Assembly: GCA_001898935.1 (NCBI GenBank)
Contig: MKVT01000013.1
Location: 1-64,000, forward strand
DNA: 64,000 bases
Reading direction: 5' to 3'
Source: Paludibacter sp. 47-17
Lineage (GTDB): Bacteria; Bacteroidota; Bacteroidia; Bacteroidales; Paludibacteraceae
Part shown: one piece after another, positions 1-9,193 of the stretch
How the letters are laid out: the number at the start of each line of letters is the position of its first letter
How positions within the stretch are numbered: position 1 is the first letter of the stretch
The notes under the pieces: generated by a model
The model's database searches: none
The model's input: the letters and a program-made list of their open reading frames with translations, nothing else
What the model was told of the DNA's origin: nothing
Position numbers and translations under genes: made by a program

Positions 1-146
1 GATAAAAATTGAGTCTTCCAGGTCGAGATTTGACCCGGGTGAAGTTCATACTTCCGCGCGATCTCCTGGACTGTTTCTCTTTCTTGAAGGGCTTCTAAAA
101 CGATCTTTGTTGTAAAGCCGGCACTGTAAGTTTTCCTGTTCTTCAT
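1..146 (-). CDS. IS3-family transposase OrfA, partial (runs off left edge)
   Basis: Reverse complement reads MKNRKTYSAGFTTKIVLEALQERETVQEIAREYELHPGQISTWKTQFL-like, a typical IS3 OrfA helix-turn-helix N-terminus; not in the ORF track because it is open at the edge. Confidence 0.85.
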   Translation of the reverse strand, partial: MKNRKTYSAGFTTKIVLEALQERETVQEIARKYELHPGQISTWKTQFL

Positions 147-212
147 GACAACAAAATTAATATTATTTTTTAATGATAATTGTTGTCTAAGATTAGGGGG
201 TAATTATACTCC
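1..212 (-). mobile_element. IS3-family insertion sequence end, partial
   Basis: OrfA start plus upstream IS3-like terminal sequence (minus strand ...TTACCCCCTAATCTTAGACAACA...) around 180-212; outer boundary is approximate. Confidence 0.55.
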
Positions 213-589
213 AACGTACTCCGGGCAATTTTTTACAATTGCCAAGAACTCCTGGTTCCATCGAAACTGCAATTGTATGCGTACTTCGTTTGCAATCGAA
301 ATTTTCTCAACTTTCACAGTCAATTCGTTATTAAGGTTTTTTGACACGTCACCGCAGGTCAGTCCCATTTATCGCACTACAAATGCAGTTAAAATGTACT
401 AACAAGCAGATAATCTTGCCAGCAAAAATACAAAATTTGTTTAATAATCGATGGTATCAAATTAATGTTATGCAACAGTTTTTTCAAAAAGATGGCATAT
501 TGTTCAGCATGAAAAACATCCAATTTACTCAGCATCAAAAAACAAAGTTCTTTGACCAAAAAAAGAATGCTGATCTAAGAGGATTAGCG

Positions 590-597
590 TACTTTTG
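590..597 (+). promoter_or_regulatory. Putative -7 element (TACTTTTG) upstream of the E2 gene
   Basis: Matches TAnnTTTG; no well-spaced -33 box seen. Confidence 0.35.
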
Positions 598-643
598 CAT
601 TGGTTTATTGTATTCACATGAAATTCATAATATCCTGAAATAT

Positions 644-1987
644 ATGGCTGTAGTTATTATTCTCCCCAAACAGGGTCAATCGGTTGAAAGTTGTATTATT
701 ACCGAAATCAAAAAGAAAAAGGGCGATACTGTAAGTGTTGGCGATGTGCTCTTCAGTTACGAAACCGATAAGGCTTCGTTTGAAGAAGTTTCGCCTTCGG
801 CAGGTGTGGTTCTTGAAGTGTTTCACAACGAAGGCGACGAAGTGCCCGTACTGATGAACATGATGGTGATTGGCGAACCGGGTGAAACAGGCGATTGGAA
901 TGCTGCCGGCGAAACCGCACCGGTGCAGGAAAATACTCCCGAACCGGTTTCTTCTGCCGCAGGTTCAACTCCGGCTGCTCCGGTTAGTCCGGCCATTCCT
1001 GCTGTTGCATCTGTTACAGGCGTTTCGGCAAGTACAGGTGCTATCTCGCCCCGCGCCAAAAACCTGGCGGCTGCCGAGGCTGTTGCAACCAATGCCATCG
1101 CCGGCACAGGACCCAACGGCCGCATCATCGAACGTGATGTGAAAGCAGCGCTCGAAAATCGTCCGCCGCTTACCCCTCTGGCCAAACGTATTGCTGCCGA
1201 AGAAGGTGTACAGGTTCAGGGCAATGGCTCCGGTCTCGCCGGAACTGTGACTTCTGCCGACATCAAAGCGCCTGTCAACACTACTTATGGAGTGGATTAT
1301 GAAGATACGAAATTATCGAACATGCGAAAAATCATTGCTAAGGCCATGCATAACTCGCTCCAGAATTCGGCACAACTTACGCACCATCTCGGAGCCGATG
1401 CCCGCAACATTCTTGCCCTGCGTAAAAAAGCAAAAGCAGCTTACGAAGCAGGTGAAATGACTACCAACCTCACCATTAACGATTTTGTGTGCTATGCCGT
1501 AATCCAGGCGCTCAAAAAATTCCCGAACGTGAACTCGCATTTCTTAGGCGACTCGATGCGGCTTTTCAACAAGGTTCACCTTGGTCTGGCGGTAGATACC
1601 GAGCGCGGTCTCATGGTTCCGGCTATCCGCAATGCCGACGATCTGTCGATTACCGGCCTGGCTAATCAGTTGAAAGAAGCAGCCAATGCTTGTAAAAAAG
1701 GGGCCATCGCTCCCGAACTGCTGGCAGCCGAGGCAGCCACATTCACGGTATCGAACCTCGGCAATTACGGTGTGGAGATGTTCACGCCGGTCATCAACCT
1801 TCCCCAATCGGCCATACTGGGCGTAAATACCATCGTTCCCCGTCCGAAAGAGCTGGGAGATGGAGTATATGGCTTCGTTCCGTATATCGGGCTGAGCCTT
1901 ACGTACGATCACCGGGCATTGGATGGAGGCGAAGCAACCCGGTTTTTAAAACAGATAGCTATCGAACTAGAGAATCTAAAATTATGA
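644..1987 (+). CDS. 2-oxoacid dehydrogenase E2 component (dihydrolipoamide acyltransferase)
   Basis: Lipoyl domain (ETDKAS), E3-binding-like domains, catalytic domain ending in DHRALDGG; ATG at 644 chosen because the ORF-track N-terminus (341-643) is non-homologous. Confidence 0.92.
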   Translation: MAVVIILPKQGQSVESCIITEIKKKKGDTVSVGDVLFSYETDKASFEEVSPSAGVVLEVFHNEGDEVPVLMNMMVIGEPGETGDWNAAGETAPVQENTPEPVSSAAGSTPAAPVSPAIPAVASVTGVSASTGAISPRAKNLAAAEAVATNAIAGTGPNGRIIERDVKAALENRPPLTPLAKRIAAEEGVQVQGNGSGLAGTVTSADIKAPVNTTYGVDYEDTKLSNMRKIIAKAMHNSLQNSAQLTHHLGADARNILALRKKAKAAYEAGEMTTNLTINDFVCYAVIQALKKFPNVNSHFLGDSMRLFNKVHLGLAVDTERGLMVPAIRNADDLSITGLANQLKEAANACKKGAIAPELLAAEAATFTVSNLGNYGVEMFTPVINLPQSAILGVNTIVPRPKELGDGVYGFVPYIGLSLTYDHRALDGGEATRFLKQIAIELENLKL

Positions 1988-2070
1988 CTCACCAACCAGG
2001 CATCAAGATAACCGGGAACAGCCTTCGCTGCGAGCTCCGACTCTTGATTCTTGATACAAAAAAATAAACT

Positions 2071-3426
2071 ATGTACGATCTGATCATACTAGGCGGCGGT
2101 CCGGCCGGATATGTAGCTGCCGAACGGGCAGGACACAAAGGATTAAAGGTTCTGCTTTTTGAAAAAAACAAAATGGGTGGTGTATGCCTCAACGAAGGAT
2201 GCATCCCTACGAAAACCATCCTCTATAGTGCAAAAACCTACGAGAATGCACTCCATGGCGATAAATACGGCGTGTTTGGCGAAAACATCCGGTTCGATTT
2301 CGGTAAAATTATGGCTCGCAAGAATAAGGTGGTACGTAAACTGGTAGCCGGCGTTGAGTCGAAAATGAAGATGAATAAGGTTACCGTGGTAAAAGGCGAT
2401 GCCTATATCAACGGCCGCTCCCAACAAGGCATAGAAGTGAGTTGCAACGGCGAGGTGTATTGGGGAGTTAATCTGCTCGTCTGCACGGGATCCGAGGCTT
2501 TTGTACCTCCCATCCCCGGAATTGCCGAAGCAGGCGACGTGATACTCACCAACCGCGAGATTCTGGATCTGAAAGAACAACCTCAATCGCTGGTTATAAT
2601 CGGCGGCGGGGTGATCGGGATGGAATTTGCCAGTTTCTACAACAGCCTGGGAACGCAGGTAACGGTGGTGGAAATGCTGCCCGAAATTCTGGGCAACAAC
2701 GATGTTGAGATTTCAGCCATGCTGCGCGAACATTATGCTAAAAAAGGGATCGTATTCCACCTTCAGTCAAAAGTCGTAAGAATTGACGGAACTACTGTTT
2801 ATTTCGAGAAAGAAGGGGAAACCCACAGTATCGGCGGCGAAAAAATACTGGTGAGTGTGGGTCGCCGGCCGGTAACCGGCGGATTCGGTCTCGAAAACCT
2901 CAACGTGGAGCTGTTCCGCGGAGGTATTAAAACCGACGAGAAGATGCGGACCAATGTTCCCGGCGTATTTGCTGCCGGCGATGTAACCGGATTCTCGCTG
3001 CTGGCCCATACCGCCAGCCGCGAAGGCGAAGTGGTGGTAAACAACCTCACCGGCCGCCCCGACCGGATGCGCTACAATGCTATTCCCGGTGTAGTTTATA
3101 CCAACCCCGAAGTTTCGGGTGTGGGCGAAACCGAAGAATCGGCCAAAGCCAAAGGAATTGATTATAAAGTAGCCAAACTGCCCATGGCCTATGCCGGACG
3201 TTTTGTAGCCGAGAACGAAGGCGGCAGCGGCTTGTGCAAAGTACTTGTGGGCGCCCGCTACAACGAAGTAATCGGCGTACACATGATCGGGAATCCGTCG
3301 AGCGAAATGATTTATGGCGCCTGCATGGCGATCGAGCAGGAACTTACTCTGGCTCAGCTCGAAGAAGTGGTATTCCCCCATCCCACCGTTAGCGAAATTT
3401 TCAAAGAAACCCTGTTCAGTTATTAA
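2071..3426 (+). CDS. lpdA: Dihydrolipoyl dehydrogenase (E3)
   Basis: GGGPAGYVAAERA Rossmann motif, redox motif GGVCLNEGCIPTK, C-terminal HPTVSE. Confidence 0.95.
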   Translation: MYDLIILGGGPAGYVAAERAGHKGLKVLLFEKNKMGGVCLNEGCIPTKTILYSAKTYENALHGDKYGVFGENIRFDFGKIMARKNKVVRKLVAGVESKMKMNKVTVVKGDAYINGRSQQGIEVSCNGEVYWGVNLLVCTGSEAFVPPIPGIAEAGDVILTNREILDLKEQPQSLVIIGGGVIGMEFASFYNSLGTQVTVVEMLPEILGNNDVEISAMLREHYAKKGIVFHLQSKVVRIDGTTVYFEKEGETHSIGGEKILVSVGRRPVTGGFGLENLNVELFRGGIKTDEKMRTNVPGVFAAGDVTGFSLLAHTASREGEVVVNNLTGRPDRMRYNAIPGVVYTNPEVSGVGETEESAKAKGIDYKVAKLPMAYAGRFVAENEGGSGLCKVLVGARYNEVIGVHMIGNPSSEMIYGACMAIEQELTLAQLEEVVFPHPTVSEIFKETLFSY

Positions 3427-3548
3427 CTGACTAACGTTAATTAACACCTGAAGTTTCGCATGAAATAAGTAAAAAAGATACAATTAATAACCAATTGATT
3501 AACAATTCACCGATTATCGTTAACAGTTAATCACTAATCACTAAAAAA

Positions 3549-6008
3549 ATGCCTAAAGTACAATTTATTGATCCGGCCGAATCGCGTAAGCCAGGAATGA
3601 TTGAATTTCAGCCTATCGCTGTAAATCAGTACCAGAAATCGGTTGCCGACGAAAAAGGCAATTTTACCGACGAGGAATTTAAAGCTATTTATCACGACAT
3701 GGTGCTCATCCGTGAGTTCGAAACCATGCTCAATCTTATAAAAACCAAAGGCGAATACAATGGAACCGCCTACAACCATCCGGGCCCGGCTCACCTTTCC
3801 ATTGGTCAGGAATCGGCTGCAGTAGGGATGGCGTGGACGCTTACCGTCGACGATTTTATTTTCGGCAGTCACCGTTCGCATGGCGAAATCCTGGCCAAAG
3901 GCATGTCGGCCATTCATCAACTCGACGATGCCCGGTTGCAGAACATCATGGAAAACTTTTTCGAAGGTTCGGTGCTGAAAGTGGTAAAAGAAGGATTCAA
4001 GGGTACCACTAAAGAGCTGGCCCGCCGGTTTTTGGTATACGGAACGCTCGCCGAAATTTTTGCCCGCGAAACAGGTTTCAACAAAGGCTTAGGCGGATCG
4101 ATGCATGCCTTTTTCACTCCGTTCGGGGTGTATCCCAACAATGCCATTGTAGGCGGATCGGGCGATATTGCAGTAGGTGCCGCACTGTACAAGAAAGTAA
4201 ACCGCAAACCCGGTTTAGTGGTAGCCAATATAGGCGATGCTTCCATGGCCTGCGGACCGGTGTGGGAAGGCATCAACTTTGCTGCCATGGATCAGTTCAA
4301 CGAGCTGTGGGAAGGCGATATGAAAGGCGGTTTACCTGTGATTATCAACATCATGAACAACCAGTACGGGATGGGCGGACAAACCTGCGGCGAAACCATG
4401 GGTTATGGCATTGCGGCCCGCATCGGCGCCGGAGTGAATGCCGACCAGATGCATGCCGAGCGCGTGGACGGCTATAATCCGCTGGCAGTAATCGACGCCT
4501 ATAAACGCAAACGCCGGCTCATTGAAGAAAAACGGGGTCCGGTGTTGCTCGACGTACTCACCTACCGCTATAGCGGCCACTCTCCGTCCGATGCATCGTC
4601 GTATCGTTCGAAAGAAGAAGTGGAAGCCTGGGAAAAGCAGGATTGTATCGCCGGTTACGGCAACCAGCTGATAGCAGCCGGCGTGGCCACTCAGGCCGAT
4701 CTCGACGCTACCTGGGCCGATGTAAAATCGCTTGTATACGATATGTTCCTTAAATCGATCGACGACACTATTTCTCCCCGGATGAAAAATCCGGAGGTAA
4801 TCGGTTCGATGATGTTCTCCAATACTTCGGCGGACAGGTTATCGGATGCTACTCCCGATGTATTGATGCCCTTGGCCGAAAATTCACGGGTAAAGAAGAT
4901 TGCTGCCAAGGAGCGTTTTGCTTTTGATGCCGAAGGAAAGCCTTTCAGCAAGATGAAGCAATACCAGCTGCGCGATGGCATTTTCGAAGCCATGATGGAT
5001 CGTTTTTACAAAGATGCATCGCTGATCGCGTACGGCGAAGAAAACCGCGACTGGGGCGGAGCTTTTGCCGTGTATGGCGGTATGACCGAAGCCCTACCCT
5101 ACCACCGCCTGTTCAACTCGCCCATTGCCGAAGCTTCGATTGTAGGTACTGCCATCGGTTATGCCATGTGCGGCGGACGGGTAGTTCCCGAAATCATGTA
5201 TTGCGACTTCCTGGGCCGTTGTGGCGATGAGGTTTTCAATCAGTTGCCCAAATGGCAGGCTATGAGCGGTAATGTATTGAAGATGCCGGTGGTACTCCGT
5301 GTATCGGTAGGTTCGAAATACGGCGCCCAGCACTCGCAGGACTGGACTTCGCTGGTAGCTCAAATCCCGGGCTTAAAGGTTTGTTTCCCCGTAACTCCTT
5401 ACGATGCCAAAGGATTGATGAATTCGGCCCTGCAGGGAACCGATCCGGTTATCTATTTTGAAAGTCAGCGTATTTACGACATCGGCGAACAATTCCATGC
5501 AGGAGGTGTTCCCGAAGGTTATTACGAAATACCGTTTGGTGAGCCCGATGTAAAGAAATCAGGCAGCGACCTTACGATTCTGACGGTTGGTTACACCCTC
5601 TACCCAGCTCTCGAAGCAGCAAAAATTCTGGAAGCACAGTACGGCATGTCGGTAGAAGTGATCGATGCCCGTTGCCTGGTACCGTTCAATTACGAAAAGG
5701 TCGTCGAATCGGTGAAGAAAACCGGCAAATGCATTGTGGCCAGCGACGCCAACACCCGCGGTTCGTTCCTCAACGATCTGGCCTCCAACATTTCCCAGCT
5801 GTGTTTCGACCACCTCGATGCTCCGGTATCGGTACTCGGATCGCGCAACTGGATTACTCCGGCTTTTGAGCTCGAAGAATCGTTTTTCCCGCAGATCAGC
5901 TGGTTCCTCGATATGATTCACGAACGTATCCAGCCGCTGGCAGGCTATGTACCCGGACAGAATTTTACGGATGGAGAGATCATCCGCAGAGCAAAAATGG
6001 GGGTGTAA
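3549..6008 (+). CDS. 2-oxoacid dehydrogenase E1, fused alpha and beta subunits
   Basis: 819 aa; alpha-type TPP region (GLGGSMH, GDAS...NNQYGMGGQ) followed by beta-type transketolase regions (AEASIVGTAIGYAMCGGRVVPEIMYCDF). Confidence 0.92.
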   Translation: MPKVQFIDPAESRKPGMIEFQPIAVNQYQKSVADEKGNFTDEEFKAIYHDMVLIREFETMLNLIKTKGEYNGTAYNHPGPAHLSIGQESAAVGMAWTLTVDDFIFGSHRSHGEILAKGMSAIHQLDDARLQNIMENFFEGSVLKVVKEGFKGTTKELARRFLVYGTLAEIFARETGFNKGLGGSMHAFFTPFGVYPNNAIVGGSGDIAVGAALYKKVNRKPGLVVANIGDASMACGPVWEGINFAAMDQFNELWEGDMKGGLPVIINIMNNQYGMGGQTCGETMGYGIAARIGAGVNADQMHAERVDGYNPLAVIDAYKRKRRLIEEKRGPVLLDVLTYRYSGHSPSDASSYRSKEEVEAWEKQDCIAGYGNQLIAAGVATQADLDATWADVKSLVYDMFLKSIDDTISPRMKNPEVIGSMMFSNTSADRLSDATPDVLMPLAENSRVKKIAAKERFAFDAEGKPFSKMKQYQLRDGIFEAMMDRFYKDASLIAYGEENRDWGGAFAVYGGMTEALPYHRLFNSPIAEASIVGTAIGYAMCGGRVVPEIMYCDFLGRCGDEVFNQLPKWQAMSGNVLKMPVVLRVSVGSKYGAQHSQDWTSLVAQIPGLKVCFPVTPYDAKGLMNSALQGTDPVIYFESQRIYDIGEQFHAGGVPEGYYEIPFGEPDVKKSGSDLTILTVGYTLYPALEAAKILEAQYGMSVEVIDARCLVPFNYEKVVESVKKTGKCIVASDANTRGSFLNDLASNISQLCFDHLDAPVSVLGSRNWITPAFELEESFFPQISWFLDMIHERIQPLAGYVPGQNFTDGEIIRRAKMGV

Positions 6009-6011
6009 GCT

Positions 6012-7214
6012 ATGATTAAAATAAACGCACACCTGCACTCTCCGTATTCTTTCAGTGCTTTTAGCAGTATCGATCAGGCGCTGGACATGGCCCTGGCAGA
6101 GGGAGTAAAAGTAGTAGGAATCAACGATTTTTACACCACGGCCGGCTATGATGCCTGGGCCGAAGGATGCAAAGCTCGCGGTTTGTTTCCGCTGTTCAAT
6201 ATCGAGCTCATCAGCCTGAACGAAGCCGATCAGAAGGCGGGCAGGCGGGTGAACGATCCCGGAAATCCCGGACGTACCTACATCAGCGGGAAGGGTCTTC
6301 GTCAGCCTTTCCGGCTCGACGAACCCTATGCCGGCTTGCTGGCCGGAGTGTTGAAGGAATCGAACGATCAGGTAGTGGCCATGCTGAACCGGCTCAATGC
6401 GCTGCCGGCAATACAGGAGGCTGGTATCCGGCTCGATTTGCAATGGATACTCGACACCCTTACCCGGGGCATGTTCCGCGAGCGTCACCTGGCCAAGGCA
6501 GTACGGTTGAAAGTAGCCGAAGTAACAGGTTTCGGGGACTCGCAACCACCATCCGGCGAACGACGTCCGGCAGCTGCCAACGCCATTGCTTTCAAAAATC
6601 TCCTGGAGAAAATCTTCGGCGGGAAAGAACTCAAATCGGACCCTGCGGATGCAGCCGGTGTTGAAAACGAAATCAGGGGTAATCTGCTGAAAGCGGGAGG
6701 CGCTGCTTTTGTGCCCGAAACACCCGAAGCATTTCTGCCCGTAGAAACGGTTCAGGCCATCATTCTCGCCGGAGGCGGAATCCCCACCTACCCCTTTCTG
6801 GCCGATGATGCCAAAGGGGCTTATACCGATTTTGAAAGCAAGCTGGAAGAAGTAGCGGAAGAGCTCACCGAACGCGGATTTCATTCGGTAGAATTTATAA
6901 CCACCCGCAACGGGGTGGAATTGCTCGAAAAATATGCGGTATACCTGCACGAACAGGGTTTTGTGGTGACTTTCGGAAGCGAGCACAACACGCCGGCCAT
7001 GGAGCCTATCGAACTCTTTGCCCGCAACAGCACGCCGCTAACCGAGAAATTACAGCAAATCAATTTTGAAGGAGCGTGTGTCGTTGCAGCCCATCAGCAC
7101 CTAGTGGCTCAGGGGCTCAGGGGCTATGTAGATGCCGACGGCAAAGCCGATCGCTCGAAACGGGCTGAATTCGTGGCCCTTGGAAAAGAGTTGATCGAAC
7201 GTACTATTAACTGA
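6012..7214 (+). CDS. PHP domain-containing protein
   Basis: N-terminal HxH (INAHLHSPYSF), GINDFYT and FGSEHNTP motifs typical of PHP phosphoesterases. Confidence 0.8.
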   Translation: MIKINAHLHSPYSFSAFSSIDQALDMALAEGVKVVGINDFYTTAGYDAWAEGCKARGLFPLFNIELISLNEADQKAGRRVNDPGNPGRTYISGKGLRQPFRLDEPYAGLLAGVLKESNDQVVAMLNRLNALPAIQEAGIRLDLQWILDTLTRGMFRERHLAKAVRLKVAEVTGFGDSQPPSGERRPAAANAIAFKNLLEKIFGGKELKSDPADAAGVENEIRGNLLKAGGAAFVPETPEAFLPVETVQAIILAGGGIPTYPFLADDAKGAYTDFESKLEEVAEELTERGFHSVEFITTRNGVELLEKYAVYLHEQGFVVTFGSEHNTPAMEPIELFARNSTPLTEKLQQINFEGACVVAAHQHLVAQGLRGYVDADGKADRSKRAEFVALGKELIERTIN

Positions 7215-7223
7215 GATTACATT

Positions 7224-9182
7224 ATGACAGGAATTGAACAACTAATCGATATTTCGCGTAAATACGGCTCCGACAGCCGGTTCGTGATTGCCGGCGGCGG
7301 CAACACTTCGTTTAAAACCGAAGATAAAATCTGGGTAAAAGCCAGTGGCTCGTCGCTCGCTACCATCACCGAAGAGGGCTTTGCCGTGCTCGACCGCGCC
7401 AAGCTCAACCGGATGTCGGAAAAAATTTATAGCGAAGTGGCTGCCGAACGCGAGGAGCAGGTAAAAAACGATCTTGCCGATGCAACGCTCACCAAAGGTA
7501 AGCGGCCGTCGGTGGAAACTTCCATGCACAATGCCATCCTCTATCCCTTCGTTATCCACCTGCATCCTACCCTGGTCAACGGTCTGATGTGTGCCAACGA
7601 TGCCGAACGACGACTATTTGAGCTCTTTGGCGAGAAAAACGTATACATCCCATATACCGATCCGGGCTATGTATTGTTCAAAAAGGTAGAAGATGCCATT
7701 AAAGACTACCGCGCCCGTTTCAGCGAAGAACCGAAAGTAATCTGGTTGCAAAACCATGGAATTTTCGTAGCTGCCGATACGACGGCCGAGGTGGAAGCCC
7801 TTTACAGCTCCATCATCTCCACGCTGGAAGATGCCGTTACGGTTCCGGTTCCGCTGGGCGACCGTCCGTTCTGCAGCTGTACCGAGTTACTACTTCCCGG
7901 ACTGCGGATGATGCTTTCCGGCGAAGGTCTGAAAACGCTGAAGGTGCGCAAGAACATGCTGATTAAAACCCTTTACGATAGTCTGGAAGAGCAGCAATCG
8001 GTGATTCGTCCGTTTACGCCCGATGCTATTGTCTATTGCAAATCGAATTATCTTTTCTTCAACGACGAAGAGCCGGAAGCCGTGCTGGCTGAAGCCGAAA
8101 AAGCGATACCCGCCTTTCGCGAGAAATTCGGTTATCTGCCGAAGGTGCTGCTTATCAAAGGAATCGGGCTGATAGCGGTAGGCGACAATGCCCGTCAGTG
8201 CGACATCATTCTCGATGTATTCGAAGATGCGATGCAGATCGCCTGGTTGTCGAAATCCTTTGGCGGGGCTCACCCGATGACGCAGGAGCAAATCGACTTC
8301 ATCGACAACTGGGAAGTAGAAAACTACCGTCGTTCGGTAGCTGCCGGAGCCACAGCCGGGAGGGCCGAAAACAAAACCATCGTGGTAACCGGTGCGGCAC
8401 AAGGATTTGGTGAAGGCATAGCCCGTTGTTTGTTGCAGGAAGGCGCCAATATCGTGGTTGCCGATCTCAACGAGACCATCGGTTTAGCCACTGTGGAACG
8501 TTTCAATGCCCTTGCAAAAAGCAACCGTGCCATTTTTGTAAAAACCAATGTGGCCGATATCCCGAGTATCGAAAATCTGGTACATACGACCATTGCCAAT
8601 TTCGGAGCCATCGACGCTTTTATCAGCAATGCGGGTGTATTGCGGGCAGGCGGTCTGGAAGATATGACTCCCGAGGATTTTGAGTTTGTAACCAGAATCA
8701 ATTACAACGCCTTCTTTTACTGCACGAAAGTAGTAAGCCGCGTGATGAAGTTACAAAACCGCTATGCACCGGAATACTATTCCGACATCATCCAGATCAA
8801 TTCCAAGTCGGGATTACGCGGAAGCAAGGCCAATTTCGCTTATGCCGGCGGAAAATTCGGAGGCATCGGATTGGTACAGTCCTTCGCACTGGAGCTGGCG
8901 CCTTTCAACATCAAAGTGAATGCAATTTGTCCGGGTAATTTTTACGAAGGTCCGCTCTGGAGCGATCCCGACAACGGCCTGTTCGTACAATACCTCCGGG
9001 CCGGGAAAGTGCCCGGTGCTCAAACCATCGACGATGTGAAAGCGTTCTACCTGGCACAGGTTCCGATGCGCAAAGGCTGCTCGCCCGAAGATGTAACCAA
9101 AGGAGCCCTTTACCTGATGGAGCAATGCGGCGAAACAGGACAAGCGCTTCCGATCACCGGGGGGCAGGTAATGTTAAATTAA
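7224..9182 (+). CDS. Bifunctional class II aldolase / short-chain dehydrogenase
   Basis: N-terminal class II aldolase/adducin-like region (HLHPTLVNGLM, HGIFVAADT), C-terminal SDR (VTGAAQGFGEGIA, IIQINSKSGLRGS...YAGGKFGG) resembling sorbitol-6-phosphate dehydrogenase. Confidence 0.88.
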   Translation: MTGIEQLIDISRKYGSDSRFVIAGGGNTSFKTEDKIWVKASGSSLATITEEGFAVLDRAKLNRMSEKIYSEVAAEREEQVKNDLADATLTKGKRPSVETSMHNAILYPFVIHLHPTLVNGLMCANDAERRLFELFGEKNVYIPYTDPGYVLFKKVEDAIKDYRARFSEEPKVIWLQNHGIFVAADTTAEVEALYSSIISTLEDAVTVPVPLGDRPFCSCTELLLPGLRMMLSGEGLKTLKVRKNMLIKTLYDSLEEQQSVIRPFTPDAIVYCKSNYLFFNDEEPEAVLAEAEKAIPAFREKFGYLPKVLLIKGIGLIAVGDNARQCDIILDVFEDAMQIAWLSKSFGGAHPMTQEQIDFIDNWEVENYRRSVAAGATAGRAENKTIVVTGAAQGFGEGIARCLLQEGANIVVADLNETIGLATVERFNALAKSNRAIFVKTNVADIPSIENLVHTTIANFGAIDAFISNAGVLRAGGLEDMTPEDFEFVTRINYNAFFYCTKVVSRVMKLQNRYAPEYYSDIIQINSKSGLRGSKANFAYAGGKFGGIGLVQSFALELAPFNIKVNAICPGNFYEGPLWSDPDNGLFVQYLRAGKVPGAQTIDDVKAFYLAQVPMRKGCSPEDVTKGALYLMEQCGETGQALPITGGQVMLN

Positions 9183-9193
9183 ATTCAAACAAA

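Noticed and set aside
341-643. N-terminal extension of the E2 ORF
   Set aside because: AT-rich translation without similarity to E2; lipoyl domain begins exactly at ATG 644.
5559-6986. 475-aa minus-strand ORF
   Set aside because: Antisense to the E1 and PHP genes; no recognisable motif; arises from codon-biased GC-rich coding sequence.
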